Of a stretch of DNA of 49,313 nt, positions 17,140 through 25,870 are shown in pieces. This DNA comes from Deltaproteobacteria bacterium (GTDB taxonomy: Bacteria; Desulfobacterota; Desulfobulbia; Desulfobulbales; Desulfobulbaceae), in the NCBI GenBank assembly GCA_024280455.1, contig JAJRQC010000164.1, positions 1 through 49,313 of the forward strand, in the 5' to 3' direction. The position numbers and the translations under genes were made by a program. The stretch's first letter is position 1. Every line of letters begins with the position of its first letter. The notes under the pieces were generated by a model that saw only the letters and a program-made list of their open reading frames with translations, was not told where the DNA came from and searched no databases.

Positions 17140-18336
17140 CTACTCGTAAAGCAAAACAGGTTTAATTCTATCCAGATACCGACAGAGATCATCCTGCCAG
17201 CATTGTTCAAGTTGGCCAATTTCAACCCCCTGCTCAAGCCCGCTGCGCAGGGCCTGATCTCCAAGAATCAGATCCATGGGCAATCGTTCAAACTCATACT
17301 CGTAGGGCGGATCTTTATAAAAAAACTCTTCGGGGTAGAGCAACAGCAGAGCCTGCAGCAGGGCCAGACCGGTGCGATAGGGTTTAAAGAGTTCGGCATC
17401 GGTCACATGCAGCTGAAATCCCCGGCAGGACTGGCCTGCCCACTTGCCCGAAGTGGGCTCAAAAACCAGGGGCCGGAATATACAACCGGGCAGATCTGTT
17501 GTTTCAATTTTCTGCAGAACTTCGTCAAAATCAAGAAAAGGGGCGCCGAAGAGTTCAAAGGGCAGGGTTGTTCCCCTGCCCTCGGAAATATTTGTCCCCT
17601 CCCAGATGACTTGGCCGGGATAGACCAGTGCACTTGTAAAAGTGGGCATATTGGGCGAAGGAAAGACCCAGGGGAAACCGGTTTGTGGAAATAACATATC
17701 CCGCTGCCAGCCCAAGACCGGAATGACTTCAAGATCTGTCCCGATCTCCATCTCCCGGTTGCAGAACAAAGCCATTTCGCCCACCGTCAACCCATGCCGC
17801 ATGGGGATGGACCAGAGGCCGACAAAGGAAGAGCAGTCCTCTTGGAGCAGGTTTCCCTCCACCGTGCCGCCGAGTGGATTGGGCCGGTCGAGAATCACCA
17901 CCCGGGTCCCGGTTTCAGCTGCAGTCTGCAGGCAGTGAACAACCGTCCAGATGAAGGTGTAGACCCGGGTGCCGACATCAACAAGATCAATCAGCAGTAC
18001 ATCAATGTCTGCAAACATTGAGGGATATGGTTTTCTGGTCTCGCCGTAGAGTGAAAAAACCGGTAACCCGCTGACCGCATCGACACAGTGGTCCGATTCA
18101 ATCATATTGTCCTGCTTGGCACTGAAAAAACCATGCTGGGGAGAAAACAGGCAGCGCAGTTGCCCTGGGAAACACTGCAACAGCAGGTCACGGCTATGGC
18201 GAAACCGATGATCGGTGGACGCCTGGTTGCAGAGCAGACCCAGCCGCTGTCCGTCCAGGGACTCCGGCGGCTCGGCTATGCACTGCTCAAGACCGATTCG
18301 GACTTTTTTTTGTCTTTGCCCTCTTCTCTGTCCCAT
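17140..18336 (-). CDS. namZ: DUF1343 exo-beta-N-acetylmuramidase family protein (NamZ-like)
   Basis: The about 398-residue protein matches the DUF1343/YbbC family, whose member NamZ removes terminal MurNAc from peptidoglycan fragments in muropeptide recycling. Landmarks are LLCNQAS, FSPQHGFF, VFSLYGETRKP, DVGTRVYTFIWT, DRPNPLGG, PMRHGLTVGEMA and SPNMPTFTSALVYPGQVIWEGTNISEGRGTT-type sequence. No signal peptide is visible, so it appears cytosolic. ATG 18336 is 7 bases after the glmS stop; a TTG directly before it is an alternative. Sitting between glmS and the lpx genes, it suggests recycled amino sugar is fed into the UDP-GlcNAc pool. Confidence 0.88.
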   Translation of the reverse strand: MGQRRGQRQKKVRIGLEQCIAEPPESLDGQRLGLLCNQASTDHRFRHSRDLLLQCFPGQLRCLFSPQHGFFSAKQDNMIESDHCVDAVSGLPVFSLYGETRKPYPSMFADIDVLLIDLVDVGTRVYTFIWTVVHCLQTAAETGTRVVILDRPNPLGGTVEGNLLQEDCSSFVGLWSIPMRHGLTVGEMALFCNREMEIGTDLEVIPVLGWQRDMLFPQTGFPWVFPSPNMPTFTSALVYPGQVIWEGTNISEGRGTTLPFELFGAPFLDFDEVLQKIETTDLPGCIFRPLVFEPTSGKWAGQSCRGFQLHVTDAELFKPYRTGLALLQALLLLYPEEFFYKDPPYEYEFERLPMDLILGDQALRSGLEQGVEIGQLEQCWQDDLCRYLDRIKPVLLYE

Positions 18337-18343
18337 CAAGGTT

Positions 18344-20182
18344 CTATTCTACGGTGACGCTCTTGGCCAGATTACGGGGCTGATCCACATCACAGCCCCG
18401 GCGGTTGGCAATCTCATAGGCGAGCAGCTGGGCCGGGATTGTGTACAGCAGGGGATTCAACTCTTCATGCACCTCAGGTAGATACAGGACATCCTTGGTC
18501 AAAGAGGAGAGGTGTTCATCGCCCTGGGTGCCGATCAGCAGCAAGCGCCCCTGACGAGCCTTGATTTCCTCGACATTGGAAACCGTTTTCTGATATACCG
18601 AATCCTTTGGCACCAGGGCCAGAACCGGCATGTCTTTGTCAATCAGGGCAATGGGACCGTGTTTGAGTTCACCGGCAGCATACCCTTCGGCGTGGATATA
18701 CGAAATTTCCTTGAGTTTGAGTGCCCCTTCCAGGGCAATGGGGAAGTTGAGACCACGGCCGACAAAGAGAAAATCCCGGGCATCATAATAATCTTCAATC
18801 AATCTCCGAATATTCTCCTGCAGAGTCGGCAACTGTTCTTCTATGACCGCTGTTGCATGAATAAGTGCGCCCCCCATCTCTTTAAGCTGTTCCCGGGTCA
18901 ATGTCTTACGCACCTGGCCAAGATAGAGAGTCAACAGGAACAGGGCGGCCAGCTGGCAGGTAAAGGCCTTGGTGGAGGCCACCCCGATCTCGGGCCCGGC
19001 ATGGGTATAGATCACCCCGTCCGCCTCCCGGGTCATGGTCGAGCCCACCACATTACAGATGGTCAGCACTTTGGACCCCAGTTCCGCCGCCAGCCGAATA
19101 CCGGCCAGGGTGTCGGCGGTCTCACCGGATTGGGAGATGGCAATGGTCAACACCCGCTCCGAGACCAGTAGCCTGCGATAGCGGAATTCAGAGGCGATAT
19201 CGACCTCAACCGGAATGCCCACCCATTTTTCGATCCAATACTTGGCGACCATAGCGGCATGCCAGGAGGTACCGCAGGCGACCAGAGCAATGCGATCAAT
19301 TTTGCCCAGGGTTTCGGCATCGAGTCCGATCTCAGGCAGATCGATCTCGCCGGTATCGGGAATAATTCGACCGCTGATAGTGTTGAGAATAGCCTGGGGC
19401 TGCTCAAAGATCTCCTTGAGCATAAAATGTTTGAAGCCGCCCTTTTCAGCCATGGCCGGGTTCCAGTCAATGGTCGTTACTTCCTTGTCGAGGATCTGCC
19501 CGTCTTCCATGTCGGTGATGGTATAGCTCCCCTTTTTCAAGACCGCCATCTCCAGATCATCAAGAAAGATCACCTTTCGGGTATAGGGCAGCAGGGCGGG
19601 AATGTCGGAGGCAATGTAGCAGGCCTCATCGTCCACCCCGATAACCAATGGACACTGCTTGCGGACCGCAACCAGTGTTTCCGGATCTTTTGCCCACATT
19701 ACTGCTATGGCATACGATCCTTCCACCCTGGCCAGAGCTGATCGGACGGCGGAAACCAGATCATCATCAAGGTATTCTTCAATCAGGTGGGCCAGAACCT
19801 CGGTATCGGTTTCCGAGGTGAACACATGTCCGTGTTTCAGCAGCTCCGTTTTAAGAGAACTGTAGTTTTCAATAATACCATTCTGGACCAGAACCAGTTC
19901 ACCGGTACAGTCACTGTGCGGATGGGCGTTATCCTCGGTGGGCGCACCATGGGTGGCCCATCTGGTATGGCCGATGCCGACACGGCTGGCAACACCGATA
20001 TAGTCGTCCACCGCCTCTTCCAGATGGATCAGCTTACCGGCCGCCCGAAATTTGACAAGTTTACCCTCATGGTGATAGACAAGGCCGGCGGAATCATAAC
20101 CTCGGTATTCCAGACGCCGTAAACCTTCAATGAGAATAGGGACAACCCTTCTATTTCCTATATAGCCGACTATACCACACAT
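18344..20182 (-). CDS. glmS: Glutamine-fructose-6-phosphate aminotransferase GlmS
   Basis: GlmS makes glucosamine-6-phosphate from fructose-6-phosphate and glutamine, the entry to UDP-GlcNAc, peptidoglycan and lipid A. The 612-residue enzyme begins MCGIVGYIG with the nucleophile Cys2, has HTRWATHG in the glutaminase domain, two SIS domains with CGTSWHA and SQSGETADT, and the conserved C-terminal end PRNLAKSVTVE. GGAGG lies 10 bases before the ATG. It is the first gene of the envelope operon. No glmS ribozyme was recognised in the leader. Confidence 0.97.
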   Translation of the reverse strand: MCGIVGYIGNRRVVPILIEGLRRLEYRGYDSAGLVYHHEGKLVKFRAAGKLIHLEEAVDDYIGVASRVGIGHTRWATHGAPTEDNAHPHSDCTGELVLVQNGIIENYSSLKTELLKHGHVFTSETDTEVLAHLIEEYLDDDLVSAVRSALARVEGSYAIAVMWAKDPETLVAVRKQCPLVIGVDDEACYIASDIPALLPYTRKVIFLDDLEMAVLKKGSYTITDMEDGQILDKEVTTIDWNPAMAEKGGFKHFMLKEIFEQPQAILNTISGRIIPDTGEIDLPEIGLDAETLGKIDRIALVACGTSWHAAMVAKYWIEKWVGIPVEVDIASEFRYRRLLVSERVLTIAISQSGETADTLAGIRLAAELGSKVLTICNVVGSTMTREADGVIYTHAGPEIGVASTKAFTCQLAALFLLTLYLGQVRKTLTREQLKEMGGALIHATAVIEEQLPTLQENIRRLIEDYYDARDFLFVGRGLNFPIALEGALKLKEISYIHAEGYAAGELKHGPIALIDKDMPVLALVPKDSVYQKTVSNVEEIKARQGRLLLIGTQGDEHLSSLTKDVLYLPEVHEELNPLLYTIPAQLLAYEIANRRGCDVDQPRNLAKSVTVE

Positions 20183-20514
20183 GAATGCGCCTCCTGCAAA
20201 GGTCGAAAATAATCTATCAAGAATGTACTTTTCTTAGAATAGCATAACCTGAGACGAATGAATACCCGAAAAACATACCCTTTTCCAAGAGTCGTAACCG
20301 CCGGGTAGAACAGATGAAAATCCAGGCAATTCGCCGTAATCCCGCGGTATTTAATCCATGTTGCAGGAGATGAAAACCTATGGGCCATGATCTCCCCTGG
20401 TGCATGCCGCAGACCGGTACAAACAACTGCGGTGTTGCTGGGATTTTTTATGGCCGATTCCTGAAATAATCTCTTTTCATAAGGGTAAAAAACAGGTATA
20501 TTTTCGCAGAAATG

Positions 20515-20578
20515 TATGCATAAAGATTTGCGGTCATCTTCGACCCGCACGGGATGTCAAGCCGCAACTCTATGCATA
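20515..20578. promoter_or_regulatory. Long dyad in the glmS-pyrE divergent region
   Basis: The 438-base gap 20183-20620 lies between divergent glmS and pyrE and contains no gene. Near pyrE, TATGCATA (20515-20522) plus TTGCGG (20528-20533) pairs with CCGCAA (20562-20567) plus TATGCATA (20571-20578), with CCCG/CGGG inside the loop. The structure ends 42 bases before the pyrE ATG and is followed by an A-run, so it is not a terminator for pyrE. It could act as an operator, a leader hairpin or a cruciform. Confidence 0.5.
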
Positions 20579-20620
20579 AAAAAAAATACCGACCTCCCTG
20601 TACCAACAGGAAAAATCATA

Positions 20621-21181
20621 ATGAATGAACGACAACGACTCAAAGAACTCCTTCTCGAAAAATCATATAGAGAAGGAACATTCACCCTCACTTCGGGCAA
20701 GACATCCGACTTTTATATTGACGGCAAACAGACGACTCTTGATGCCGAAGGCGGATATCTCTGCGGCCGCCTGCTCTATGAACTGATCAAAAATGAAACA
20801 GACCCCATTTCCGCTGTCGGCGGCATGACCCTGGGCGCAGACCCTCTGGTGACGGCTGTTTCTCTGGTCAGCTACCTGGAAAAAGAACCGGTTCCCGCCT
20901 TTATTGTCCGTAAAGAGGCCAAGGGACACGGAACCGGCAACTTCCTTGAGGGCAAGGCCAACCTGGAACCCGGTTGCCGGGTTGCACTGGTTGAAGACGT
21001 TGTCACCACCGGCGGAACCTTGATTCAGGTGATTGAACGGGTGGAGAATGAAGGGTTCAAAGTCGGTTTGGTTGCAACGGTGGTGGACCGGGAGGAAGGC
21101 GGCGCAGAAACCCTGGCTGAGCATGGCTATCCGCTCAAGGCCATCTTCACCAGAACAGAACTCATAGGCCAGGCTGCATGA
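20621..21181 (+). CDS. pyrE: Orotate phosphoribosyltransferase PyrE
   Basis: PyrE joins orotate and PRPP to give orotidine monophosphate in pyrimidine synthesis. The 186-residue protein has TSGKTSDFYIDGKQTTL at the N-terminus, IVRKEAKGHGTG in the flexible loop and the PRPP motif VALVEDVVTTGGT. ATG 20621 is chosen because the family begins with RLKELL; upstream in-frame codons are AT-rich leader. The stop overlaps the next small gene by 4 bases (ATGA). Confidence 0.95.
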   Translation: MNERQRLKELLLEKSYREGTFTLTSGKTSDFYIDGKQTTLDAEGGYLCGRLLYELIKNETDPISAVGGMTLGADPLVTAVSLVSYLEKEPVPAFIVRKEAKGHGTGNFLEGKANLEPGCRVALVEDVVTTGGTLIQVIERVENEGFKVGLVATVVDREEGGAETLAEHGYPLKAIFTRTELIGQAA

Positions 21182-21348
21182 AATGCAGAAAATGTGAACA
21201 GAAACTGGAAGTGGCCCGCCGCTGCCGTGAGGTCAAACTCCGCTGTACCGGCTGCGGTCACGAATACCCTATCCATGAAGTGGCAGCCGACCTGGATGCT
21301 GAAACTGAAGCCGTCCTTGAGCGGTATACCTGCATTGTTTATGACTGA
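21178..21348 (+). CDS. Small dual-CXXC zinc-ribbon protein (56 residues)
   Basis: The ATG overlaps the pyrE stop (ATGA), implying translational coupling. The product starts MKCRKCEQKL, has a second pair in LRCTGCGHEYPIHEV and ends YTCIVYD. CxxC...CxxC would form a zinc ribbon or redox pair, and further cysteines lie at residues 16 and 52. It resembles small proteins annotated as dual CXXC motif (seleno)proteins; that match is from memory and was not checked. No in-frame TGA occurs, so this copy uses Cys only. Function is unknown, and coupling to pyrE and to a zinc-ribbon PilZ gene 5 bases later is the main clue. Confidence 0.8.
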   Translation: MKCRKCEQKLEVARRCREVKLRCTGCGHEYPIHEVAADLDAETEAVLERYTCIVYD

Positions 21349-21353
21349 TTATC

Positions 21354-21824
21354 ATGGCTGAAGTCAGAGTCTTTGTCTGCGGCGATAACACGGCGACCAT
21401 TATCTGCCCGGCCTGTAACGCAGCCAAAACCATATCCGCTGAACCCTACCGCACTAAAAAAAATTTAATCAGGGTTCGTTGCCGCTGTAATGAAATCTTC
21501 AGCCTTCGCCTGGACTTCCGTGATCATTACCGCAAAGAAACCAGCCTGCCGGGTACATACTCCATCACCACCCCGGAAAAAGTCGGGGGCGGGGTCATTC
21601 ATATCCGCAACATCTCCCGCGAAGGGATAGGGTTCACCGTTACCGGCCTGCACCACTTGGAAAAAGGCCTGGAACTCATTCTCAAATTTCGTTTGGATGA
21701 CAAGCAGAAGACTAAACTGGAGAAAAAAGCTATTGTCCGTCTGGTTGAAAAAAATTATATTGGTTGTCAGTTTATAAAAACCGCTGTCGAAGAAAAGGCA
21801 CTGGGTTTTTACCTGCGGCCCTGA
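21354..21824 (+). CDS. Zinc-ribbon PilZ domain protein
   Basis: The 156-residue product starts with a cysteine-containing segment (IICPACNAAKTI...RVRCRCNEIF, residues about 18-50) that looks like a zinc ribbon. A PilZ domain follows, with HYRKE and NISREGIGF as degenerate RxxxR and (D/N)xSxxG motifs. It begins 5 bases after the dual-CXXC gene, so the two probably form an operon with pyrE. The last 16 bases overlap the convergent hflX gene. Confidence 0.8.
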   Translation: MAEVRVFVCGDNTATIICPACNAAKTISAEPYRTKKNLIRVRCRCNEIFSLRLDFRDHYRKETSLPGTYSITTPEKVGGGVIHIRNISREGIGFTVTGLHHLEKGLELILKFRLDDKQKTKLEKKAIVRLVEKNYIGCQFIKTAVEEKALGFYLRP

Positions 21825-23446
21825 ATTAAGGTCGACTGCTGCAGAAGAGACTCAGCCCGTTCAAGAAGCGGCGGCAGAGTCGCTGCATCTATCGCACTGA
21901 CCCTGATGCCGTCATCATCAGCCGGCACCACCCCTCCCCTCTCCTGGACAAGATCCACCTTATTCAATACCTTGAGACATGGGATATTCTCAAGCTCAAG
22001 CTCCCGGAGAAAGTTGTCCACCACCTCCACCTGCTGACGCCAGGCCGGGTTTGACACGTCGATCACGTGCAGGAGAAGATCCGCTTCCTGCAGTTCTTCA
22101 AGGGTTGAGGCAAAGGCCTTTAACAGTTCAGCCGGCAGATTGCGGATAAACCCCACCGTGTCAGTGACAATCACCTCCATGTCCCGCGGAAAACGAAGTC
22201 TGCGGCTGGTCGGATCCAGAGTGGCAAATAACAGGTCTTCGGCCTGTATATCACTGGCGGTCAGGGTATTGAGCAGGGTGGATTTACCGGCATTGGTGTA
22301 GCCGACCAGTGAGATCACCGGCACATCGCGCTTGCGGCGTCTGCTCCTGCGGTGGAAACGCTGCCGCCCCACGGACTTCAACTCTTTGCCGAGACGGGCG
22401 ATTCGATCATTAATCCGCCTGCGGTCGACCTCAAGCCTGGTTTCCCCCGGCCCCCTGGCCCCAATCCCACCGGTTAACCGGGAGAGGGCATCATCACGGG
22501 TGGAGAGCATGGGCAGCATATATTTCAACTGGGCCATCTCAATCTGCAGCTTTCCTTCCCTGGATTTTGCCCGCCGCGCAAAGATATCGAGAATCAACTG
22601 GGTCCGGTCTATAACCCGGAGATCAGTATGATCAGTGACCGAGCGCACCTGGGAAGGGCTGAGGTCCTGGTCAAAGAGCAGCAAATTGGCGCCGAGCCGC
22701 AGACTCATCAGCATGATATCCATCAGCTTGCCGCGGCCGAGAATAAAACGGGGATGAATCTTTTTTCTTCGCTGGATGACCTGATCCAGGACCTGAACTC
22801 CGGCCGACCGGGCCAGCTCGGAGAGCTCGACCAGAGATTCTTCAGCCATGCTCCGGCTACCGGTGGTCACGGAAACAAGCAGGGCCAGGTCCCGCCCCTT
22901 GTCCACATCCCGCACCGGACGAAACCGGACAAACTCCGCCTCAATAGCCTCGATCAACTCGATACAGGACTGCTGTTGCCGGGCAGGATGGACTGGGGCA
23001 AGCTCGGCCCAGGCACGGCCGTCCCTGTCACCTGGAAGCAGATGAGCGGTATGCAGCGCCTCAGGCAGGCCGTCGCTGAGCGTAAGCACCGAGATCAGAT
23101 CCAGCCGCAGGCAGGCCATATCAATGATATCCTCTTCGCTCACCTTTGTCCCGGAAAGCACGGTGTGGACACAACGCAGGCCGCGCAATCGCCCGCCGGC
23201 GGTTCGGATACTAGTCAGGGCCGGAATGACGATCCGGTTGAAGTCACCGACGATGACGGTCTCCACCTTGCCGGACCGGTGGATGAGCACGCCAAGTTGA
23301 CGGTTCAGCTCAGTCGACAGGGCTGCCAGACTCCGGGCCAGCTCCCGGCTGATGACCTCATCCGGGGGAACGGTTTTTCGGCTTAAGCGCTCAAGACTCT
23401 TGAGCTGCCGGGTCTTGAGCCCGGATTTATTCCCTACAACAGCGAT
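21809..23446 (-). CDS. hflX: GTPase HflX (non-standard start region)
   Basis: HflX is a ribosome-associated GTPase that splits stalled or heat-damaged 70S ribosomes. Landmarks are HPRFILGRGKL in the N-domain, RTQLILDIFARRAKSREGKLQIE, the GTP motifs GYTNAGKST, DTVGFI and NKVD, and a C-terminal domain ending at 21809. Family homology (GLKTRQLKSLERL, then REL and STELNRQLG) extends about 50 codons upstream of the first ordinary start, a GTG at 23290. The open frame upstream has no ATG, GTG or TTG. An ATC at 23446 has GGAGG 6 bases before it. Alternatively, removing one T from the TTTT run would join the frame to an ATG at 23461. The length from 23446 would be 545 residues, normal for long HflX. 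Confidence 0.9.
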   Translation of the reverse strand: MAVVGNKSGLKTRQLKSLERLSRKTVPPDEVISRELARSLAALSTELNRQLGVLIHRSGKVETVIVGDFNRIVIPALTSIRTAGGRLRGLRCVHTVLSGTKVSEEDIIDMACLRLDLISVLTLSDGLPEALHTAHLLPGDRDGRAWAELAPVHPARQQQSCIELIEAIEAEFVRFRPVRDVDKGRDLALLVSVTTGSRSMAEESLVELSELARSAGVQVLDQVIQRRKKIHPRFILGRGKLMDIMLMSLRLGANLLLFDQDLSPSQVRSVTDHTDLRVIDRTQLILDIFARRAKSREGKLQIEMAQLKYMLPMLSTRDDALSRLTGGIGARGPGETRLEVDRRRINDRIARLGKELKSVGRQRFHRRSRRRKRDVPVISLVGYTNAGKSTLLNTLTASDIQAEDLLFATLDPTSRRLRFPRDMEVIVTDTVGFIRNLPAELLKAFASTLEELQEADLLLHVIDVSNPAWRQQVEVVDNFLRELELENIPCLKVLNKVDLVQERGGVVPADDDGIRVSAIDAATLPPLLERAESLLQQSTLIQGRR

Positions 23447-23468
23447 GCAAAACCTCCATTTTTAGTTT

Positions 23469-23503
23469 CGAGTTTCGGGTTCCGGGTTCCGGGTTCCGGG
23501 TTT
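23469..23503. repeat. Heptad tandem repeat CGGGTTC
   Basis: Three exact CGGGTTC copies (23476-23496) continue into CGGGTTT and are preceded by a degenerate heptad. They fill the short gap between asnS and hflX, and the last copy runs into the asnS stop codon. Confidence 0.7.
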
Positions 23504-24887
23504 AGCAGGGGGCTGAACCCGGCGTTCGGGGAAAGGCGATTACGTCCCGAATGTTGCTCATCCCGGTGACAAGCTGCACCAGCCGCTCAAAACCAAGTCC
23601 AAATCCGGAATGCGGAACAGTACCATATCGCCGCAAATCCAGGTACCAGCCGTATTCATCAACGTCAAGTCCGGCGGCTTCCATCCTGTCCAGCAGGACA
23701 GCATAGCGTTCTTCACGCTGGGAACCGCCGACCAGCTCACCTATTCCAGGCACCAGCACATCCATGGCAGCCACGGTTTTCCCGCTCTCATCAAGACGCA
23801 TATAAAATGGTTTGATCTCCCGGGGATAGTTGGTCACAATAACCGGTCTACCGGCAACTTCTTCACAGAGAAAACGCTCATGCTCCGCCTGCATATCAAT
23901 GCCCCAGGCCACAGGAAACTTGAATGCTTTTTTTCCTGCCGAAGCCTGCAGGGTTTCAATGGCCTCGGTATAGGTCATGTGGACAAAGTCGACGTCCCGG
24001 ACTGTTTCAAGTTTTTGTATCACCCCTTTGGCCACAAACCGATCAAACAGGACAAGATCCTCTGCGCAATCCTCAAGAACCCGGCCGATCAGATTACGAA
24101 TCAGGGTCTGGGCCAGCTCCATATTGCATTGCAGATCACAAAAGGCCATCTCCGGCTCAAGCATCCAGAACTCAGCCAGATGGCGACTGGTGTTGGAATT
24201 CTCGGCCCGAAATGTGGGACCGAAGGTGTAGACCCGGCCCATGGCCAGGGCATAGACTTCAGCCTGCAACTGACCGCTGACGGTCAGCCCGGCCCGACGG
24301 CCGAAGAAGTCCCTGTCATACGGTGTTTCTTTTTTGAGCTGCTCCGGTTCGAGCGCAGTCACGGTAAACATCTCGCCCGCACCTTCACAGTCGGAGGTGG
24401 TAATTATCGGGGTATGGACCTGATAAAAACCGCGCTGTTTAAAAAAATCATGGATTCCAAAGTTGAGGGCGCTTCGCACCCGGGCAACAGCGGCCAGAGC
24501 ATTGGTCCGTGGCCTGAGATGGGTGATGGAGCGAAGAAACTCGAAGCTGTGCCGTTTTTTCTGCAGAGGATAGGTCGTCGGTTCAGCCCAGCCGATCACC
24601 TTAATAGAACTTGCCTGCAGTTCAACATCCTGCCCCTTGGCCGGTGAAGCGACCAGCCGACCGCCGGCTTCTATAGCACAACCGACGGTGAGTTTTTTGA
24701 TCTCGTCCGTATAATTCGGCAATACGGGTTCGGCAATAATCTGCAGATTGGCAAGACTTGAGCCGTCACCCAGTTCAATAAAAGAAAGATTGCCCGAATC
24801 CCTGCGGGTTCGCACCCATCCCTGGACAGAAATATCTTCACCCATAGGGGGATTTTTCAAGACTTCAGCAATTCGTGGTGTATTCAT
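23502..24887 (-). CDS. asnS: Asparaginyl-tRNA synthetase AsnS
   Basis: AsnS charges tRNA-Asn. The N-terminal anticodon-binding OB fold has [23 protein letters not shown]. The class II catalytic domain has motif 2 ([26 protein letters not shown]-type) and motif 3 ([11 protein letters not shown]). The 461-residue length is normal. ATG 24887 fits the family N-terminus (NTPRIAEVL); an ATG at 24905 and a TTG at 24914 are in frame. It lies between the DUF89 gene and hflX on the same strand. Confidence 0.95.
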   Translation of the reverse strand: MNTPRIAEVLKNPPMGEDISVQGWVRTRRDSGNLSFIELGDGSSLANLQIIAEPVLPNYTDEIKKLTVGCAIEAGGRLVASPAKGQDVELQASSIKVIGWAEPTTYPLQKKRHSFEFLRSITHLRPRTNALAAVARVRSALNFGIHDFFKQRGFYQVHTPIITTSDCEGAGEMFTVTALEPEQLKKETPYDRDFFGRRAGLTVSGQLQAEVYALAMGRVYTFGPTFRAENSNTSRHLAEFWMLEPEMAFCDLQCNMELAQTLIRNLIGRVLEDCAEDLVLFDRFVAKGVIQKLETVRDVDFVHMTYTEAIETLQASAGKKAFKFPVAWGIDMQAEHERFLCEEVAGRPVIVTNYPREIKPFYMRLDESGKTVAAMDVLVPGIGELVGGSQREERYAVLLDRMEAAGLDVDEYGWYLDLRRYGTVPHSGFGLGFERLVQLVTGMSNIRDVIAFPRTPGSAPC

Positions 24888-24955
24888 AATATTTTTTATT
24901 TCCATTCTACGCAACTCATCACGTTTTTACGCCGGAGACAATGTCGGAGATGGGC

Positions 24956-25870
24956 TTAACCCGGTGCAGGTACAGGCATACGCTGCTGCATGAAGACCAT
25001 CTCCCCGGAACCGAGGATTTCTTGATCATTTTTCCCCGTAACCTTATGCAAATAAGTGGCGACCCTGGCGCATTTCACCGTAAATAAAAAAAACAGCGGA
25101 GCTGCAACATCGGACAGGGTTTCAAAATTTCCCATCCCCTTGCTGATAATCACATCGGCATCGGCAAAGGCCTGCTGAAAAATATCGCTGCAATCGCCCA
25201 GAGGAGTGCCGGGACAGCCGGTGCCGTTGTCTATCACCCGGCAGAGTGAGTTCAAACCACAGGAACGAACATCTTCCATGGTCGCATCGTTGATAATCGG
25301 TGCTCCCCGAACGGCAAGGGTGACCACACATCCCAGCCGCTGCAGTTCACGGATCAACAGACCGTCAAAAACCAGTTCACCGCAGTTATCGGCCAGGTAG
25401 AGGATTTTTGTTTTTTTCTGGTCGGAGTGTTCGAGCTTGTCCAGCAGGCGAGGATAATCATCAACAACAAAAGGCTGGCTGCCGCAATCGGCCATGGTCT
25501 TGGTTGCATCAAAACTGTGCTGGGCCGCATAATCGATGATGTTGCCGCAGGCGGCAAAACGAAGAGCCGTACGCAGGGGATCCGCGGCCCCGGCAATCGT
25601 ATCACTGATCTGACCCCGTATGGAGAGAGCGAACTCATTGCTTTGCCTTTTTAAATCGACAAAGGGATCGGCCTTTCCGGTGATTTTTGCAATCAATCGG
25701 TACAAAAAAACAGCATTTTCAGGCGGTGTGCTGCCCAGGTCAATCTCTGCAAGCATTCGACCGGTTGCGTCAACGACTTCCCTGTGCAACTTGGGATCGT
25801 TCGTGCTGAGCCTGGCCGCTGCCAGGGCCTGACGCATGAAGCAGACCAAACAGTCAAGATGCGTCTGCAT
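24956..25870 (-). CDS. DUF89/ARMT1-like metal-dependent phosphatase
   Basis: The about 304-residue protein matches the DUF89 damage-control phosphatase family, which removes phosphate from damaged or excess phosphometabolites. The N-terminal cysteine motif CLVCFMRQAL is typical of the bacterial/archaeal branch. The core has LYLADNCGELVFDGLLI and VRGAPIINDATMED with metal-binding Asp/Asn residues, then ISKGMGNFE. ATG 25870 begins at MQTHLDCLVC and overlaps the end of the TtcA-like gene by 17 bases, suggesting translational coupling. The substrate is unknown. Confidence 0.88.
   Translation of the reverse strand: MQTHLDCLVCFMRQALAAARLSTNDPKLHREVVDATGRMLAEIDLGSTPPENAVFLYRLIAKITGKADPFVDLKRQSNEFALSIRGQISDTIAGAADPLRTALRFAACGNIIDYAAQHSFDATKTMADCGSQPFVVDDYPRLLDKLEHSDQKKTKILYLADNCGELVFDGLLIRELQRLGCVVTLAVRGAPIINDATMEDVRSCGLNSLCRVIDNGTGCPGTPLGDCSDIFQQAFADADVIISKGMGNFETLSDVAAPLFFLFTVKCARVATYLHKVTGKNDQEILGSGEMVFMQQRMPVPAPG

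Noticed and set aside
23610-24647. Plus-strand frame of 345 codons opposite asnS
   Set aside because: It is antisense to the conserved AsnS catalytic core and has no recognised domain.
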